64,000 nt of DNA from Roseibium hamelinense (GTDB taxonomy: Bacteria; Pseudomonadota; Alphaproteobacteria; Rhizobiales; Stappiaceae): contig NZ_VLLF01000012.1 of the NCBI RefSeq assembly GCF_007830545.1, positions 62,001 to 126,000 on the forward strand. Direction: 5' to 3'. The position numbers and the translations under genes are program-made. Below the pieces are notes generated by a model. That model made no database searches, was not told where the DNA came from, and was given only the letters and a program-made list of their open reading frames with translations. This document shows, piece by piece, positions 25,567 to 33,970 of the stretch (the stretch's first letter is position 1; the number at the start of each line of letters is the position of its first letter).

Positions 25567-26982
25567 CTAAAGCGGCAAACCAAACCAAAAGGCGGCAATT
25601 CCCAAAAAGGCGAAAAACCCGACGACATCCGTCACCGTGGTCACAAACACGCTCGACGCGATTGCCGGGTCAACTTTCAGCTTATCGAGCGCAATTGGGA
25701 TCAACAGACCGGACAACCCGGCAAAAAGCATGTTGATGATGATTGCGGCCGCTATGACGATCCCCAGCCCGGCGCTTTGAAACCAAAGCCATGCGGTCAA
25801 GCCAATCAGTACCGCCAAGGCGACACCATTTAAGAGACTGACTATGACTTCACGATTCAAGATCCGCATCATATTGCGGGCCCCCAGTTCTTGTGTCGCC
25901 AGGCCGCGCACAGCAACCGTCATCGTTTGGGTGCCCGCATTGCCGCCCATGGACGCCACGATGGGCATCAAGACGGCAAGCGCAACCATCGCCTCGATCG
26001 TGTCTTCAAACAGCGCGATCACGACGGAGGCCAGCACAGCAGTTCCCAGATTGACCACCAGCCAGGTCAGCCGGGAGCGGGCAATGGTGAGCACACTGTC
26101 GGAGATCTCTTCATCGCCAACGCCGGCAAGCGCCCTGAGATCCTCTTCCGCCTCTTCCTGGATGACGTCAACGATGTCGTCGACCGTCAAGACCCCGACG
26201 AGACGCTCGTTTTCATCAACAACCGCGGCCGACACCAGGTTATAGCGCTCAAACCGGCGCGCAACTTCCTCCTGGTCCTCCGTGGCCAGCACCGACTGGC
26301 GGGTTTCCTCCATGATAGAGGTGACTTTCTCCTGGCGTTTGGTGCGCAGGATCTTGTCGAGGTGCACGGATCCAAGCAGCTTGAACGCGGGATCGACGAC
26401 GTAAATCTGGTAAAAGCTATCAGGCAGATCCCTGGCTTCGCGCATGTAGTCGATTGTCTGACCAACCGTCCAGAAAGGTGCAACGGCGATGAACTCCGAT
26501 TGCATGCGCCGGCCGGCGCTGTCCTCGGGATAGTCCAGCGCTTTTTGCAGCTGGGCCCGGTCCGCATAGGGCATTTCGCCAAGGATTTCGGCCTGATCCA
26601 CCTCGTCGAGATCTTCAAGGATATAAACGACATCGTCGGAATCGAGTTCGCCCAGACCTTCAGCAATGTCCTCGTTGGAGAGCTCCTCAAGCAGCTTTAG
26701 CCGGATCCCCTCATCGGTCTCCGTTAAAGCCGTGTAGTCAAACTCTTCCCCAAGCAGGCGGACGAACGGCGCCCGCTCCTCCTCTTCCAAAGCCTCAATC
26801 AGGTCGCCTGTATCGGCTTCATGGAGGTTGCCAGCCAGTTCCTTCAGCCGCTCGGCGCTGTTATCGGTGATTGCTTGCTCGACAGCAGCAATAAACTCAG
26901 GATTGAGCCGCTCTTCTTCATCGCGCACTGGAAGGTCATCGAGGACATGCTCAAAAATTTCGACCTTCTCAGCTTGCCCCAT
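25567..26982 (-). CDS. mgtE: Magnesium transporter MgtE (first copy)
   Basis: A 471-residue Mg2+ channel. The cytoplasmic MgtE N domain (about 30-140) and paired CBS domains (about 145-270, including VHLDKILRTKRQEKV and GVLTVDDIVDVIQEEAEED) gate a five-helix pore. Pore signatures are present: PIVASMGGNAGTQTMTVAVRG and VDPAIASSVFVTTVTDVVGF with the ion-site Asp. GGAGATC precedes the ATG. A paralogue of the same length but quite different sequence is encoded at 46515. Confidence 0.95.
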   Translation of the reverse strand: MGQAEKVEIFEHVLDDLPVRDEEERLNPEFIAAVEQAITDNSAERLKELAGNLHEADTGDLIEALEEEERAPFVRLLGEEFDYTALTETDEGIRLKLLEELSNEDIAEGLGELDSDDVVYILEDLDEVDQAEILGEMPYADRAQLQKALDYPEDSAGRRMQSEFIAVAPFWTVGQTIDYMREARDLPDSFYQIYVVDPAFKLLGSVHLDKILRTKRQEKVTSIMEETRQSVLATEDQEEVARRFERYNLVSAAVVDENERLVGVLTVDDIVDVIQEEAEEDLRALAGVGDEEISDSVLTIARSRLTWLVVNLGTAVLASVVIALFEDTIEAMVALAVLMPIVASMGGNAGTQTMTVAVRGLATQELGARNMMRILNREVIVSLLNGVALAVLIGLTAWLWFQSAGLGIVIAAAIIINMLFAGLSGLLIPIALDKLKVDPAIASSVFVTTVTDVVGFFAFLGIAAFWFGLPL

Positions 26983-27479
26983 TTAAGATCTCCAACCCCG
27001 GTAAAAAGCGCACATATTGCGCACTTGTATAAGCCATTCCGCCCGCGTTGTCACACCACAAGGCGTTATTTCTGAATAGTTTATTTAGATGAATAGCTGG
27101 CGAACGCCACTGGCATTTTCAATTATTCACGCTGCTGACATCACGCAAACCGAACGCGGTCTATTGTCCTGCATCGCGTCAAGGGAATGCGAAGATCCAA
27201 CCACTTGAGACAGCCTGTCAAAAGAGTTTTGTCACTCATGGGCCGCAGACCCAGATCTATTTCCGTTCAACCAACTTCAAACGAGCGCTGGGATGTCACA
27301 AGAAGCGCCATACACCAGCGCTGCCCGACGGTGTTTCACCTTAACACTTCGCCGTATGCGTGCTTTTACACCTAAATAATTTACCGTGGGTAGATACCAA
27401 TTATTATCAAATTAATGCAACTTTTCGTAGCGGAAGATTTGATAGAAGATACCGAAGGACGGGAGCCTGCGCACCGGGA
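26983..27479. other. Divergent intergenic region, no gene seen
   Basis: About 500 bases between mgtE and the GGDEF-EAL gene. Short open frames here have no recognisable protein character, and I see no strong hairpin or repeat. It should hold the two divergent promoters. Confidence 0.5.
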
Positions 27480-29891
27480 ATGAAACATCTTCTTGAGGTC
27501 CCGAAACACAACACCGCGACAGATCGCGGACTCGCAGCCAGCGGAAAACTGCGCGCCGACACGCGCGCCTCGATCTTTGCCATTATCCTGTTGCTCATCC
27601 TGACCGGCGTCGCTTTTCTGGGCTACCACTATTTCAATCTTTCCGGGGAGTATCGCCAGCGGAACTTTATGCACCTTGTTGAGACGAAAGCGGCCCGCGA
27701 CATCGTGATCGAAAGCCCGATATTGCGGGCACCTCAGATCGAACAGGTCAGGAGCCATATCGAGACCGCACGGGCCAAAGCCATATGGTGTACGGACAAT
27801 CTGAACGCTGTCGAATATGCGCTTATCGAGCAAATCGGGGCTTCCCGCGCCTTTACCCTGTGCCGCGAAGATGTGGACCGTGCGGACATGGTCCTGCAAT
27901 TGCTGGCAAGAATGAAGTCACAGGACGCGAATATGCGCGACCCGGCTCAAAGCCCTTTTGCCAGAGCGCTTGAAGTACGCGCAATCATCGAACAGATGAT
28001 GGAAGCAAGCGTCGCGTTTCAGCCGCAAGTTGATCTGATACAAAGCAGACTGAGCAACGTGGTGATCGGCGGCACGACCTTTGTCAGCTTCGCAATGTTG
28101 ATTGTGATGACCTTTCTCTTGAAAGAACTGGAGAAGGTCTGGACCCGGCTTTTGTCTTCAAGCGAGAGGCTGAAGGAAATCAATCAACGGTTCGGTATTG
28201 CCATGGAAGGCATGTCCGACGGATTTGCCCTTTTCGACAAGGACCGGCGCCTGGTGATGTGCAACGAAACCTACCGGCGCCTTGCCCATCCAAATCCCGA
28301 CCGTGTGGAAGTTGGCATGACGGTAGAAGACATCATTCGGGATGCCATGTCTCACGGCTTTTATGTCGCGATCCCCAAAGAAGAACGGTCCGACTTTATT
28401 CAACAACATATTCAACGGCTTGCAGAGGGGGACGCCGATATTAGACTCGAAATCGTCGGAGACCGTCATGTTCAGGAAAAACTGACTGAAAGCGCGGTTG
28501 GCGACAAGGTTGTCATCCGCACCGACGTAACGTCTTATGTCCAGGCAAATCGCAAGCTGCAGGAACTCACGCAGCGGCTTGAATCGGCGAAGACCCGCTA
28601 CCGCAAGCGGTCTTTGGAAGACCCGATGACAGAAATTGCCAATCGCCGGTGTCTTGACGAAGCGCTGAGGGCGGCTGTTGGCACGGGACCGCGCGCTATC
28701 ATTCGGATTGACCTCGACCGTTTCAAACGGGTGAACGATATGCTCGGCCACGATGCCGGTGATCACGTTCTTAAAACAGTTGCCCGCAGGCTGGAATTGG
28801 CAACGCGCGATACAGATATGGTCGCCCGTGTTGGCGGCGACGAATTCGTCGTCCTGTGCGCGCAAGGGACCGATCTTGACAGCGCCAACGAAATTGGCCA
28901 GCGCTTGTTGGCAACGACCCTGGAACCGGTTCTCTACGAAGGTAGGCCCTGCGTTTTCAGTGCCAGCCTCGGCCTTGCAGTCAAGGAGGTGTCGGCGGAC
29001 AACCCCCATGAAATCCTCCAAAATGCCGATGCAGCCCTCTATGAGGCAAAGGCCGCCGGACGCGGGGATCTCAAGGTCTTTTCGCGCGAGATGGAGGAAA
29101 GGATCGCGCAAGACCGCAAAATATCGGATGACCTGATCCGCGCAATCTCTGCTGGAGAACTGGTTCCCTATTACCAGACCCAGCATGACGCCAAGACACA
29201 CGCAATCACCGGAATAGAGGTTCTGGCGCGGTGGGCGCATCCGGAATTCGGCGTGCTTGCCCCGGGTGCATTTTTAAACACGGCTCAGCAAATGAAACTC
29301 GATGGCGACATCGACACGGCGATAATGTCAAAGGCCATGGGTGAACTCGACGTTCTCATGGCCGCCGGTTTCCGGGTTCCCAAAACGTCTTTCAACGTCA
29401 GTGCCAAGACCCTTTCCGACCCGGCATTTCTCGGGGTCGCAAGCGATCTTTATCGCAGGGCCAAGCAGCCGATTTCCTTCGAGATCCTCGAATCCGTCTC
29501 TCTGGAGGAAGAGGACCAAATCATCCCGTTCGCAATCGAGGGCCTTCGGGAATTGGGTTTCGATCTGGAAATAGACGACTTTGGCTCCGGCCACGCATCG
29601 ATCAAAAGTGTGATGCAGGTCCGGCCGAACGCGCTGAAGATAGACCGTAGCATCGTTCTTCCGCTTGGATCGGACCCGCGCACGAAAAAACTGGTTGCCG
29701 CGACCATCGATATTGGCAAGGCTCTCGGCATAAATGTGATTGCAGAGGGTGTTGAAACCCCGCTTCACGCAAAGATTCTCGCCGATCTGGGCTGCAACAT
29801 TCTCCAGGGCTACTACTTTTCAAAACCCATGTGCGCGCAGGATCTGAGCGCTTTTCTGGTCGCCGAAGCACTGCCACAAAACGCGCACTAG
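27480..29891 (+). CDS. Membrane PAS-GGDEF-EAL cyclic-di-GMP protein
   Basis: An 803-residue bifunctional c-di-GMP enzyme candidate. Two membrane helices (about 31-51 and 195-218) bracket a periplasmic sensor region of about 140 residues. A PAS domain (FGIAMEGMSDGFALFDKDRR) follows near residue 240. The GGDEF domain has VARVGGDEFVVLC with an RxxD inhibitory site (RDTD) five residues before it. The EAL domain has GIEVLARWAHPE, LEIDDFGSGHAS and ALKIDRS, so the phosphodiesterase metal ligands also look intact. ATG 27480 was chosen; an earlier frame from 27360 adds 40 residues unlike any sensor. Confidence 0.9.
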   Translation: MKHLLEVPKHNTATDRGLAASGKLRADTRASIFAIILLLILTGVAFLGYHYFNLSGEYRQRNFMHLVETKAARDIVIESPILRAPQIEQVRSHIETARAKAIWCTDNLNAVEYALIEQIGASRAFTLCREDVDRADMVLQLLARMKSQDANMRDPAQSPFARALEVRAIIEQMMEASVAFQPQVDLIQSRLSNVVIGGTTFVSFAMLIVMTFLLKELEKVWTRLLSSSERLKEINQRFGIAMEGMSDGFALFDKDRRLVMCNETYRRLAHPNPDRVEVGMTVEDIIRDAMSHGFYVAIPKEERSDFIQQHIQRLAEGDADIRLEIVGDRHVQEKLTESAVGDKVVIRTDVTSYVQANRKLQELTQRLESAKTRYRKRSLEDPMTEIANRRCLDEALRAAVGTGPRAIIRIDLDRFKRVNDMLGHDAGDHVLKTVARRLELATRDTDMVARVGGDEFVVLCAQGTDLDSANEIGQRLLATTLEPVLYEGRPCVFSASLGLAVKEVSADNPHEILQNADAALYEAKAAGRGDLKVFSREMEERIAQDRKISDDLIRAISAGELVPYYQTQHDAKTHAITGIEVLARWAHPEFGVLAPGAFLNTAQQMKLDGDIDTAIMSKAMGELDVLMAAGFRVPKTSFNVSAKTLSDPAFLGVASDLYRRAKQPISFEILESVSLEEEDQIIPFAIEGLRELGFDLEIDDFGSGHASIKSVMQVRPNALKIDRSIVLPLGSDPRTKKLVAATIDIGKALGINVIAEGVETPLHAKILADLGCNILQGYYFSKPMCAQDLSAFLVAEALPQNAH

Positions 29892-29933
29892 GCTTCCGCG
29901 AGAAAGCCAGACCACCTGCACCCGAAAACCGGG

Positions 29934-30737
29934 TCAAGCCACGTGCGGCACGGTTGTCGCGGCGCTGAAGGGCTGTACAAGCCGAACCGGTGTTCCATTG
30001 ATCTCTTTCAACTCCCCGCCCCAGACAAGCCGATAAAGCGTCTTCAAGTCGCGTCTGTCGTTTTCGGTCAGAACGCTTTCCGGTCCGTAATTCATGATGG
30101 TAAAGCGGCACTGCTCTCCGAAGGTCTCGCTGGCCCACTCCGTCTCGGAGATTTGCGCGAAAAAATGCCTTAGCCCGAATATATGGCCAAACTCGTGGGC
30201 CAGGGTTTCGATTTGCTCAGTTTCAATCTGCTCGAACAAGGTTGGATACAGCACCAGTTCGTGCTGGCCTGCGTCTGGAAAGAACGCGGAAGCCAGGACA
30301 CAGCCATTCGCCGAGCACCGGCTTTGGTCACGCACGACCACTTCAAAGTCCAAAAGGTCGTTGTGTTCCGAAAACCGGACAGGAACTGCGTCGCCCCACA
30401 GCGCAAGGCCCTTCGCCATCAGGCTCCGGATCCGTGCTCGGGCTGCATCCGGGTCTTCAAAGGCCAATAGGGAGCGTTCCTGAAACCGCCAGTGCAAGGT
30501 GACGCCTTCTGCCCAGAGCGGAACGAAACCGTCCCCGGCATGCAGCACCAGCTCGAGTGGTGATCTGTTGCCTGGTGTTTTAAAACCGCGTTTTTCCGTG
30601 TCGCAAACAGCTTTCGCAGGGCCATAGATGTGAATATGCGGCGCTTTCTTTGCAGCCGTCTTATCCGCAGGACAAAAGCATAAGGGTCCGGTCGAAGTGA
30701 CCTCACTCCCACGGGCTGCACTATCGTTTTCAGTCAT
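29934..30737 (-). CDS. Metzincin-type zinc metalloprotease without a signal peptide
   Basis: A 267-residue protein carrying the zinc signature HEFGHIFGLRH near residue 190 (HExxHxxGxxH) and a Met-turn, FTIMNYGPES, about 35 residues later. Together these place it among the metzincins, closest to matrixins. The N-terminus is hydrophilic with a CFCPADKTAAKK stretch, and no signal peptide or membrane segment is seen; export by another route, or cytoplasmic action, must be considered. It stands alone and convergent with the GGDEF-EAL gene. Start 30737 (MTENDSAARG) or 30758 are both possible. Confidence 0.8.
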   Translation of the reverse strand: MTENDSAARGSEVTSTGPLCFCPADKTAAKKAPHIHIYGPAKAVCDTEKRGFKTPGNRSPLELVLHAGDGFVPLWAEGVTLHWRFQERSLLAFEDPDAARARIRSLMAKGLALWGDAVPVRFSEHNDLLDFEVVVRDQSRCSANGCVLASAFFPDAGQHELVLYPTLFEQIETEQIETLAHEFGHIFGLRHFFAQISETEWASETFGEQCRFTIMNYGPESVLTENDRRDLKTLYRLVWGGELKEINGTPVRLVQPFSAATTVPHVA

Positions 30738-30876
30738 ATCTTTGAGCCTCGCAAACATTCCAGGCGTGCGATCGAATCGGGATCACGCATCGCTCAGGGG
30801 TAGCAAATCATCAAAATGTGACTATAGCGGGAAATTTCGGACAGGCTGGCCGCGCGATGCAGACGAATCCACGCAC

Positions 30877-30901
30877 AAAAAAAACCGGCCATGGGCCAGT
30901 T
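30877..30901 (-). terminator. Terminator of the tRNA-Leu gene
   Basis: On the minus strand, AACTGGCC pairs with GGCCGGTT (one mismatch, three-base loop) and an eight-base T run follows to 30877. It starts about 20 bases after the tRNA 3' end. Confidence 0.82.
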
Positions 30902-30920
30902 CTTTTCGTGCTCAACAAAA

Positions 30921-31007
30921 TGGTGCGGTCGAGAAGACTCGAACTTCCACGGGTTTTACCCCACAGCGACCTCAACGCTGCGCGTCTACCAATTCCGCCA
31001 CGACCGC
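30921..31007 (-). tRNA. tRNA-Leu (anticodon GAG)
   Basis: The 87-base minus-strand sequence starts GCGGTCGTGG and ends CGACCGCACCA, so the 7-pair acceptor stem is perfect and CCA is encoded. The anticodon arm CAGCG-TTGAGGT-CGCTG gives anticodon GAG. A long variable arm (GTGGGGTAAAACCCGTG region) and the T arm with GTTCGAGTC mark it as a class II leucine tRNA. Confidence 0.97.
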
Positions 31008-31132
31008 ATATTCTGTTGTGATCCCGGCGCCTCTCAGCGTCGAGGCGCCCCATTTAGCAAATCGGATTCGGGGTGGCAAGAGGCGTTTTAAACTTATTTG
31101 GGCTGTCCCCAAGCGGCGCGAACGCAGCCTGT

Positions 31133-31408
31133 TCAGGTGCGCTGAAGCGGCCCCTCTGTCCGCATCGGACGGGTCTCAGGTGGCCTCATGAGAACTTCAG
31201 TGATCGAAATCCCAATACGCTCTCCCAACATGACAACCTGCCCTTTTGCGACGAGCGTGTTGTTCGCCAAAATGCGCACATCGTCGTCTTCGCTCACGTC
31301 AAGGTCGATCACCGCACCCCGGCCCATTCTCAGAAGCTGGTGCACCGGCATTTCGGATTCGCCCAGCACAACTGAAATATCGACATTGATATCGTCAAAG
31401 GTGGTCAT
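31133..31408 (-). CDS. fliN: Short FliN-like flagellar motor switch protein
   Basis: A 91-residue protein made almost only of the SpoA/FliN C-terminal fold: INVDISVVLGESEMPVHQLL, then GRGAVIDLD, ILANNTLVAKGQVV and RIGISITEVL. It would sit in the flagellar C-ring and help set rotation direction. The ATG at 31408 (MTTFDDIN) is preferred; longer frames up to 31498 would run through the repeated GGTTAACAAA sites. No other flagellar gene is near, so it is either the only FliN, placed apart, or a paralogue. Confidence 0.82.
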   Translation of the reverse strand: MTTFDDINVDISVVLGESEMPVHQLLRMGRGAVIDLDVSEDDDVRILANNTLVAKGQVVMLGERIGISITEVLMRPPETRPMRTEGPLQRT

Positions 31409-31464
31409 ATCTTCATTCTGCCTGTAGTGAAGGCGCTTGTCCATGCGCCGTCGGCGCAAGCCGG

Positions 31465-31518
31465 TTAACAAACCCTTACACAACCATACGCAACCCAAAT
31501 GGTTAACAAAAGACTAAC
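31465..31518 (-). promoter_or_regulatory. Paired near-CtrA sites between fliN and lipB
   Basis: The decamer GGTTAACAAA occurs at 31463-31472 and again at 31501-31510. Each is part of a near-CtrA element: TTAA-N7-TTAC at 31465-31479 and TTAA-N7-CTAA at 31503-31517. CtrA is a known regulator of flagellar genes in alphaproteobacteria; each site misses the consensus by one base, so this is inference. Confidence 0.4.
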
Positions 31519-31522
31519 AAGC

Positions 31523-32230
31523 ATGTCCGCCACCGATCGCGAAGCCCTTGCCATTGATTTTCATCCCCATGTTTCGGCCCCACCTGTCGAATGGCGGATT
31601 TCGGATGAACCCGTCGACTATGAGAACTCAATTGAAGAGATGGAACGCCATGTCGCTGCAATCAGCGCAGGCACGGCCCATGAGCGGATCTGGCTGCTGG
31701 AGCACCCGCCGCTCTACACCGCTGGAACCAGTGCGAGTGATTCAGATTTGATCGATGCCAACCGCTTCCCGGTTTACAGGACCGGGCGCGGCGGACAACA
31801 CACCTATCATGGCCCGGGCCAGCGGGTCGCCTATGTCATGCTGGATTTAAAACGCCGTCAGCAGGATGTCCGCGCCTTCGTCGCGGCGCTGGAAGCCTGG
31901 ACCATCAATACGCTCTGGCACTACCACGTGCGTGGAGAGCGCCGGGAGGATCGGGTCGGCGTTTGGGTTCGCCGCCCTGACAAGGGGCCTGAAGTGGAGG
32001 ACAAGATCGCAGCGATCGGCATCCGGCTGCGCAAGTGGGTTACCTTTCACGGCATCAGCTTCAATGTTGAACCGGACCTGGATCATTTTGGCGGAATTGT
32101 TCCGTGTGGTGTCACAGCTCACGGCGTGACCAGCCTGGTCGACTTGGGTTTGCCGGTAACCATGGCCGAAAACGACAGCGTGATGCGGGCAGAGTTCGAA
32201 AAAATATTCGGCCCGACTCACCTTGTTTGA
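31523..32230 (+). CDS. lipB: Octanoyltransferase LipB
   Basis: A 235-residue enzyme that moves the octanoyl group from acyl carrier protein to lipoyl domains, the first step of lipoate synthesis. Signatures are [34 protein letters not shown] with the catalytic Lys, and [16 protein letters not shown] with the catalytic Cys. An ATG at 31499 would add eight residues. I prefer 31523 because the earlier one overlaps the repeated GGTTAACAAA element, but neither has a strong ribosome-binding site. Confidence 0.93.
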   Translation: MSATDREALAIDFHPHVSAPPVEWRISDEPVDYENSIEEMERHVAAISAGTAHERIWLLEHPPLYTAGTSASDSDLIDANRFPVYRTGRGGQHTYHGPGQRVAYVMLDLKRRQQDVRAFVAALEAWTINTLWHYHVRGERREDRVGVWVRRPDKGPEVEDKIAAIGIRLRKWVTFHGISFNVEPDLDHFGGIVPCGVTAHGVTSLVDLGLPVTMAENDSVMRAEFEKIFGPTHLV

Positions 32231-32246
32231 GCCCACCACGCCGTTG

Positions 32247-33107
32247 TCAGAGGTTTTGCAGGAAGCTCGCCAGCTTTTCGAACCCGCCGGGTGACCAGCC
32301 CAGCGCGCGCAGCCGGGAACAGTCCATCACAGCCGGATAATCGCCTTGTACCGGTTGCGGCGGACGGGCACGCAACGATCGCCCTTGGGCAAACCGTGCG
32401 AGAAGATCGTGTCGATCGAGCATGATATCGGACACGTTGAACGCGCTAAACGCAGGAAGATCCTCGGCTTTCTCAAGCACCAGACGAACTGCGGAAGCCA
32501 GATCCTCGCCGTGCACCTCGGTCCCGCACCGTGAGGCGATCGGCTCGCCATTTTCGAAAGAGCGGAATAAATCGGACCATTTGTGACCAGCAAGCCCCGG
32601 CGAGCACCCATAAACACCCGTTGCCCGCAAGCTGACACCATGCATTCGGTGGTCAGCAAGAGACGCCAAGGCCTGTTCGCCCGCCAACTTCACGCGACCA
32701 TAAAGCGTATCCGGCTTGGCATCCATATCCTCGGCTAGCTGCCGGTTTCGGTATGCGTCCCCGTAAACCGCGCGGCTCGACAGGAACACGACACACCTGA
32801 TACCGGATGCCTTGGCGGCTTCAAACAAGCGTTCAGTTCCGATGGCGTTTGCTGCCCAGAATTGCTCCGGATCATCGCCCTCCCCCCCTCTATAACGCCC
32901 CGGAGCATGCAACAGCGCGCAATGCACCAGCACGTCGGCTTCGGGCAGCGTTGCCGGCGGAGAGAGCAAATCAAACGGCTCAACGGGTGCGCCGTCGTCA
33001 AAGGGACGCTGCCGTCCGAGGTAAAAAAGGTTATGGCCGCTTTCCGTCAGTCCGCGCGCAATGAACCGGCCGACCTGCCCGGTTCCGCCGGTTATCAGGA
33101 CACGCAT
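32247..33107 (-). CDS. sqdC: SqdC-type NAD-dependent epimerase/reductase
   Basis: A 286-residue extended short-chain dehydrogenase. ITGGTGQVG at residues 5-13 binds the dinucleotide; SSRAVYGD and, about 27 residues on, YGRVK carry the Ser/Tyr/Lys triad. The ATG at 33107 overlaps the stop of the glycosyltransferase gene as ATGA; a longer frame to 33281 lacks support. As the last gene after sqdB and a GT8 gene, it fits SqdC, a reductase-like protein of the sulfolipid cluster in Rhodobacter and Sinorhizobium whose exact reaction is unsettled. Confidence 0.75.
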   Translation of the reverse strand: MRVLITGGTGQVGRFIARGLTESGHNLFYLGRQRPFDDGAPVEPFDLLSPPATLPEADVLVHCALLHAPGRYRGGEGDDPEQFWAANAIGTERLFEAAKASGIRCVVFLSSRAVYGDAYRNRQLAEDMDAKPDTLYGRVKLAGEQALASLADHRMHGVSLRATGVYGCSPGLAGHKWSDLFRSFENGEPIASRCGTEVHGEDLASAVRLVLEKAEDLPAFSAFNVSDIMLDRHDLLARFAQGRSLRARPPQPVQGDYPAVMDCSRLRALGWSPGGFEKLASFLQNL

Positions 33108-33967
33108 CACCCGGCGTCTTGCGGACCGGCAAGACGGCCAAGCTGATCTTCTAATCCTTCGCCGGTGTAAAACGCCTGCCACAAATCGATCAGCGGCCGA
33201 AGCTCTCCGGACTTGGCGTGCCCCGTCTCCCACGGCTTTTCGTATTGAAAATGCAGGATCTTGATGTCGTTCCAATTCCAAAGGCCGGGCAGGTTGAACC
33301 AGACGTACTGCAGCATGTTGTAAAAGACCGGCAGTCCGTGCCAGTCCGGAAAATAGGTTTCGAGAAACGTCTGATCTGTGCGGCGCCAGAACACGTTCCC
33401 CCCATCCAGCTTGTCAAGCATGTCGGCGAATGTCCGCTCGTTTGGTTTTGCTGTGAAGACACCGCTGTTGAGCCGGTGAAAGTCTGCCACCGTTTCGTAG
33501 ACATTGGGGGCTGCGCAGAACTCCGGATAGGCGAACAACCGGTCGCAATTTTGCAGCACCAAGGCATCCGCATCGATAAAGACGACATTCCGGTAGTCGG
33601 TAAGCTGCCAAAGCCGCAACTTGACGAAGTTGTTGAGCGGCGTGTGGAATGCGGGTTTGCCGCCTTTTGTGAACGGGGCCGCCGCATGCAGGCGGCCGCG
33701 CTCATGGCGTTCGTTGAATGCATCAGAGGTCGGAAGCAACTCACATCTGGCCAGCCTGGGTGAAAACGCAGCCAAGCGCTCAAGTTCTTCAACGCTCAAT
33801 GCGGTCGGATGCATGACAACCACATCCGCTTGCGGGCGCGTGCGGCGGAGCGAGCGCAAAAGCGCGACTGCTCCGGTCACATAGTCCGGATTGGTTACCA
33901 GCGTGACATATGCGTTTTCGTGGCCCGCGCTGCCATCGAGTTGCGGGCCATCGGACAAACGAGACAT
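33107..33967 (-). CDS. sqdD: SqdD-type glycosyltransferase (GT8, glycogenin-like)
   Basis: A 286-residue GT-A enzyme of family 8. YVTLVTNPDYVTGAVALLRSL opens the nucleotide-sugar fold, and NVVFIDADALVLQN near residue 130 holds the DxD metal motif; LNSGVFTAKP and ILHFQYEKPW are further GT8 landmarks. In purple bacteria and rhizobia, SqdD is the glycogenin-like enzyme thought to transfer sulfoquinovose from UDP to diacylglycerol. It starts 3 bases after the sqdB stop. Confidence 0.85.
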   Translation of the reverse strand: MSRLSDGPQLDGSAGHENAYVTLVTNPDYVTGAVALLRSLRRTRPQADVVVMHPTALSVEELERLAAFSPRLARCELLPTSDAFNERHERGRLHAAAPFTKGGKPAFHTPLNNFVKLRLWQLTDYRNVVFIDADALVLQNCDRLFAYPEFCAAPNVYETVADFHRLNSGVFTAKPNERTFADMLDKLDGGNVFWRRTDQTFLETYFPDWHGLPVFYNMLQYVWFNLPGLWNWNDIKILHFQYEKPWETGHAKSGELRPLIDLWQAFYTGEGLEDQLGRLAGPQDAG

Positions 33968-33970
33968 GCT

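Noticed and set aside
28158..29240. A 360-codon minus-strand frame inside the GGDEF-EAL gene
   Set aside because: It mirrors the coding strand of a clear GGDEF-EAL protein and shows no domain, signal or ribosome-binding site.
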